Part shown: positions 61,829 through 64,000 of the stretch, piece after piece
How positions within the stretch are numbered: position 1 is the first letter of the stretch
Layout of the letters: each line of letters begins with the position of its first letter
Assembly: GCA_964506685.1 (NCBI GenBank)
Contig: CAZDMQ010000004.1
Span: forward strand, 23,546-87,545
DNA: 64,000 bases
Reading direction: 5' to 3'
From: UBA5336 sp964506685
GTDB lineage: Bacteria > Pseudomonadota > Alphaproteobacteria > Caulobacterales > Hyphomonadaceae
Position numbers and translations under genes: made by a program
Notes under the pieces: generated by a model
Database searches by the model: none
What the model saw: only the letters and a program-made list of their open reading frames with translations
Told to the model about the DNA's origin: nothing

Positions 61829-62802
61829 GGCGTTTCCAAAGCGCCCGTCATGATGCGGACGTCTGCTGCGATTTTTTCCGCATTCACCGCATTCAAAAGG
61901 GAGACATGGCTCTCTTCGGCCAGGACGGTGATCCGGCCGATGCCGGTTGTGCGCCTCGCAGCGTCAGCGACGGGAGCGTTCGCGCCGCCATCGGGGCTGT
62001 TGGTAAAGACAGAGACGGGCAACCGCTCGGCGCCGGTTTCAGTTCGCCAGCTCGCGCCGGGCCAGGCGGCAAGCGCGGCGGCAACTTCCGCTCTGGTCGC
62101 GCGGTGGTGGCGCACCGAAGCCATTGACCGGCGCTTGTCGCGACTTTGCTGGTCCGGCAGGTCCAGTTCGTCGGGCAACAGGTACGACACGCCGCCGGCC
62201 AGTCCGATCCGGGCCAGGCCGATGCCGACAGTCATGGCTCGCAGAAGCCAGGGAGCAAACCGGCTCGCCGTGTCGGTATTCATGGTCTGGGGTCTCGCGG
62301 CATCGATAAAGACGAGCCCCTGCAGATCCTCCGGATAGGCATTGGCATAGGCGTGCAAGCGCAGGCCGGCCATGGAATGGCCTATCAGAACGAACGGGGC
62401 TTCGGCGCCGAGCGCATGTCTGAGGCGACGCATGTCCTCCACGTGCCAGTCCGGGCTTGGCGAGGTGTTGCCCGGGACCGGGTCGCTCCATCCCATGCCG
62501 GCGCGATCGTACAGACAGACGCGATGGTCACGCTTCAGCGCTTCCTTGACCCACCATCCGTCACTGTAAATGCCGAAGGCGCCGGCATCGTAGAGAACAA
62601 ACGGCGCGTCGTCGGGGCCTTCACAGAGCACATGGACACGTCGCTCGCCATCGATGGCCAGAAGCGGATATGGCGCCTTCGCCTGCATGCGCAGAATATG
62701 CCCCATGCCGCCCAGACCTGACAGGAGTACGCCTATTGCGAACAGTACCGCGGCTCCGGTCCGGAGCCATTTGCTGAATGTACGGAGCACTTTTGTTCCC
62801 AT
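61825..62802 (-). CDS. Membrane-anchored alpha/beta hydrolase
   Basis: This 325-residue protein has an N-terminal membrane anchor (GAAVLFAIGVLLSGLGGM) and an alpha/beta-hydrolase fold. The oxyanion strand is VLYDAGAFG, RVCLYDRAGMGWSDP follows, and the nucleophile elbow is LIGHSMAGLRLHAYA (Ser). His is probably in LAEESHVSLLN. The catalytic domain is predicted to face the periplasm. Coupling to the MprF-like gene suggests that it acts on the same lipid, as AcvB does on lysyl-PG; that link is inference. AGAGAG precedes the ATG at 62802. The open frame extends to 62946 but the extra part is unlike coding sequence. Confidence 0.88.
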   Translation of the reverse strand: MGTKVLRTFSKWLRTGAAVLFAIGVLLSGLGGMGHILRMQAKAPYPLLAIDGERRVHVLCEGPDDAPFVLYDAGAFGIYSDGWWVKEALKRDHRVCLYDRAGMGWSDPVPGNTSPSPDWHVEDMRRLRHALGAEAPFVLIGHSMAGLRLHAYANAYPEDLQGLVFIDAARPQTMNTDTASRFAPWLLRAMTVGIGLARIGLAGGVSYLLPDELDLPDQQSRDKRRSMASVRHHRATRAEVAAALAAWPGASWRTETGAERLPVSVFTNSPDGGANAPVADAARRTTGIGRITVLAEESHVSLLNAVNAEKIAADVRIMTGALETP

Positions 62803-62846
62803 GTCTCTCTGCTGAGGGAAGTCTGGCCCGTGCGCCAAGACAGGCC

Positions 62847-63812
62847 TCATGCAAGGGGTGCGAGCGCGCGGCCAAGCGCTTCGGCCTGGTCTCTGAGGTA
62901 CTGTTTCGTGACCCGTGCATCTCGCGCCATCTGAAAGCCATGGCATGTTCCGGGATAAACAATGAGTTCTGTTGAAACGCCCGCTCTCAGCAATCGCGCC
63001 GCATAGTCGATGTTCTCATCGCGAAAGAGATCGAGCGCGGCGGTGCTCAGCCATGTCCGGGGAAGCCCTTCCAGTTTCTCAACCCTTGCCGGGACGTTCG
63101 GCGCAGCGGGAGCGGCGTTGCCCAGATAGTACGACCATCCGAGCTGGTTGCGTTCCCGGGTCCAGACAAACTCTCCCGTCAGCGGATCACCCGGCTGGAG
63201 GGCACTGCCCGTGCGATCATCAATCATCGGATAGGTCAGTGACTGGAAGCAGATCGGATATCTGCCCTTGTCGCGGGCAAGCAGCGCCAGGGCTGCCGCA
63301 AGTCCGCCCCCTGCGCTTTCGCCGCCCACCGCGACCCGCCCCGGATCGATCCCCAGTTCGCGTGCATTGAGGTGTATCCAGGCCAGCACGGCGTAGCTGT
63401 CGTCAAGGGCCGCTGGCGCCGGGTGTTCCGGCGCGAGACGATAGTCCACCGAGACGACCATGATCCCCAACTGGCTTGCCAGTCGCACATTGCGTTCATC
63501 GGAACCTTCAGGCGCACCAAGGATGTACCCTCCTCCATGCAGGTGCAGATAGGCGCCGGACGGCGCCGCTCTCTCCCTGGGTTCATAGGTCAGGCACGGT
63601 ACGGAAGGTTGACTGGGATCAAGGCCCGGAACGCTGATTTCCTTGCGGACCACACCGTGCGCATCGGCGTCAGCAAGCTGTATCAACCGAGCGGCAGCCT
63701 GACGAATTGCCGGGAGCCCCTCTCTCTCAAGAGAGAACTGCGGAAAGGCCTCCAGGGCAGGCAGGATTTCGGGATCAAGCAGGTTTCGTGTGGTCATTGC
63801 AGGATCATGCAT
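62847..63812 (-). CDS. Alpha/beta hydrolase, hormone-sensitive lipase (family IV) esterase
   Basis: This 321-residue esterase has the family IV oxyanion motif LHLHGGGYILGAPEGS, VSVDYRLAPEHPAPAALDD, nucleophile GGESAGGGLAAALAL (Ser), and His in YPGTCHGFQM near the C-terminus. It has no signal peptide, so it is cytoplasmic. Start is uncertain: ATG 63812 (MHDPAMTTRN), ATG 63797 or a TTG at 63833, none with a good ribosome-binding site. It lies 44 bases upstream of the membrane-anchored hydrolase, forming a hydrolase-hydrolase-mprF operon. Confidence 0.92.
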   Translation of the reverse strand: MHDPAMTTRNLLDPEILPALEAFPQFSLEREGLPAIRQAAARLIQLADADAHGVVRKEISVPGLDPSQPSVPCLTYEPRERAAPSGAYLHLHGGGYILGAPEGSDERNVRLASQLGIMVVSVDYRLAPEHPAPAALDDSYAVLAWIHLNARELGIDPGRVAVGGESAGGGLAAALALLARDKGRYPICFQSLTYPMIDDRTGSALQPGDPLTGEFVWTRERNQLGWSYYLGNAAPAAPNVPARVEKLEGLPRTWLSTAALDLFRDENIDYAARLLRAGVSTELIVYPGTCHGFQMARDARVTKQYLRDQAEALGRALAPLA

Positions 63813-63938
63813 AGGTTTGAGCAGACGCCGCAAGCCTGTTGCGCGCCAATTTCATTCCGTCTGTCTGACGTGCGGACCGGCCCGGACCCGCCGGCTGTTC
63901 GCTCTCCTTCGAACCCTTTAGGCTCGGTAGTGTCGCGA

Positions 63939-64000
63939 TCACGGGGCGTGGTTCCACCAGGCCAGGTCAGAGAAGGCCCGCAGATCGAGTTCGTGTGTCC
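63939..64000 (-). CDS. Possible C-terminal end of a gene running past the window
   Basis: A minus-strand frame open from the window edge ends THELDLRAFSDLAWWNHAP then TGA. The residue composition is like a real protein C-terminus, but only 20 residues are visible and no family can be named. Confidence 0.3.
   Translation of the reverse strand, partial: THELDLRAFSDLAWWNHAP

Overview
The window is a high-GC, gene-dense chromosomal segment of an alphaproteobacterium. The gene families and gene orders (glnD-murJ-trpS, nfu-tsaB-rimI-fur, radA-cvpA-purF, a DksA with a single zinc-finger cysteine, a DUF2336 protein, a large TonB receptor beside exported peptidases) suggest the Caulobacterales/Maricaulales/Parvularculales side of the class. 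This placement is inference from content and order, not from a search.

Layout. 1-3116: a bamB fragment with its YfgM-like partner, panB, a lone Uma2-type nuclease and an NnrU membrane protein. 3585-8371: two exported proteases, an M3 oligopeptidase lipoprotein and a lipoprotein-anchored subtilisin autotransporter. 8587-12855: an oxidoreductase, an acetyltransferase, enoyl-CoA hydratase and acyl-CoA dehydrogenase, with a MazE/AbrB-VapC type toxin-antitoxin pair between the last two. 12852-18828: tyrS, anmK, an unknown membrane protein, dksA and an orphan FliM-like protein. 19041-27189: a peptide-utilisation block (TonB receptor with a strong UUCG terminator, S9 and M14 peptidases). 27313-32113: a CaiB-type CoA-transferase, a DUF2336 protein, a glycine-zipper protein and a methyltransferase. 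32132-50564: a long, mostly minus-strand housekeeping run (fur, rimI, tsaB, nitroreductase, nfu, PCuAC copper chaperone, trpS, murJ, glnD, SDR, purF, cvpA, radA, biotin-dependent carboxylase), broken only by a plus-strand BLUF blue-light receptor. 50758-52908: two small membrane proteins and lipB.

52987-63941 looks like the start of an old genomic island. An intact tRNA-Leu(GAG) is followed by a decayed second copy of the tRNA 3' end. Next comes the N-terminus of a tyrosine-recombinase-like gene broken by an in-frame TAA, which runs in the same frame into the C-terminus of an IS3-family transposase. Behind this scar lie an esterase lipoprotein-response regulator-histidine kinase operon, an SDR, a type I sulfatase, and an operon of two alpha/beta hydrolases with an MprF-like aminoacyl-phosphatidylglycerol synthase. 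Together they suggest a module for envelope-lipid modification and ester or sulfate degradation. The far end of the island is not in the window.

A dispersed repeat of about 105 bp with inverted ends occurs three times (29966, 52038, 57351). Two copies lie at gene ends so precisely that their ctag ends provide the stop codons of neighbouring genes.
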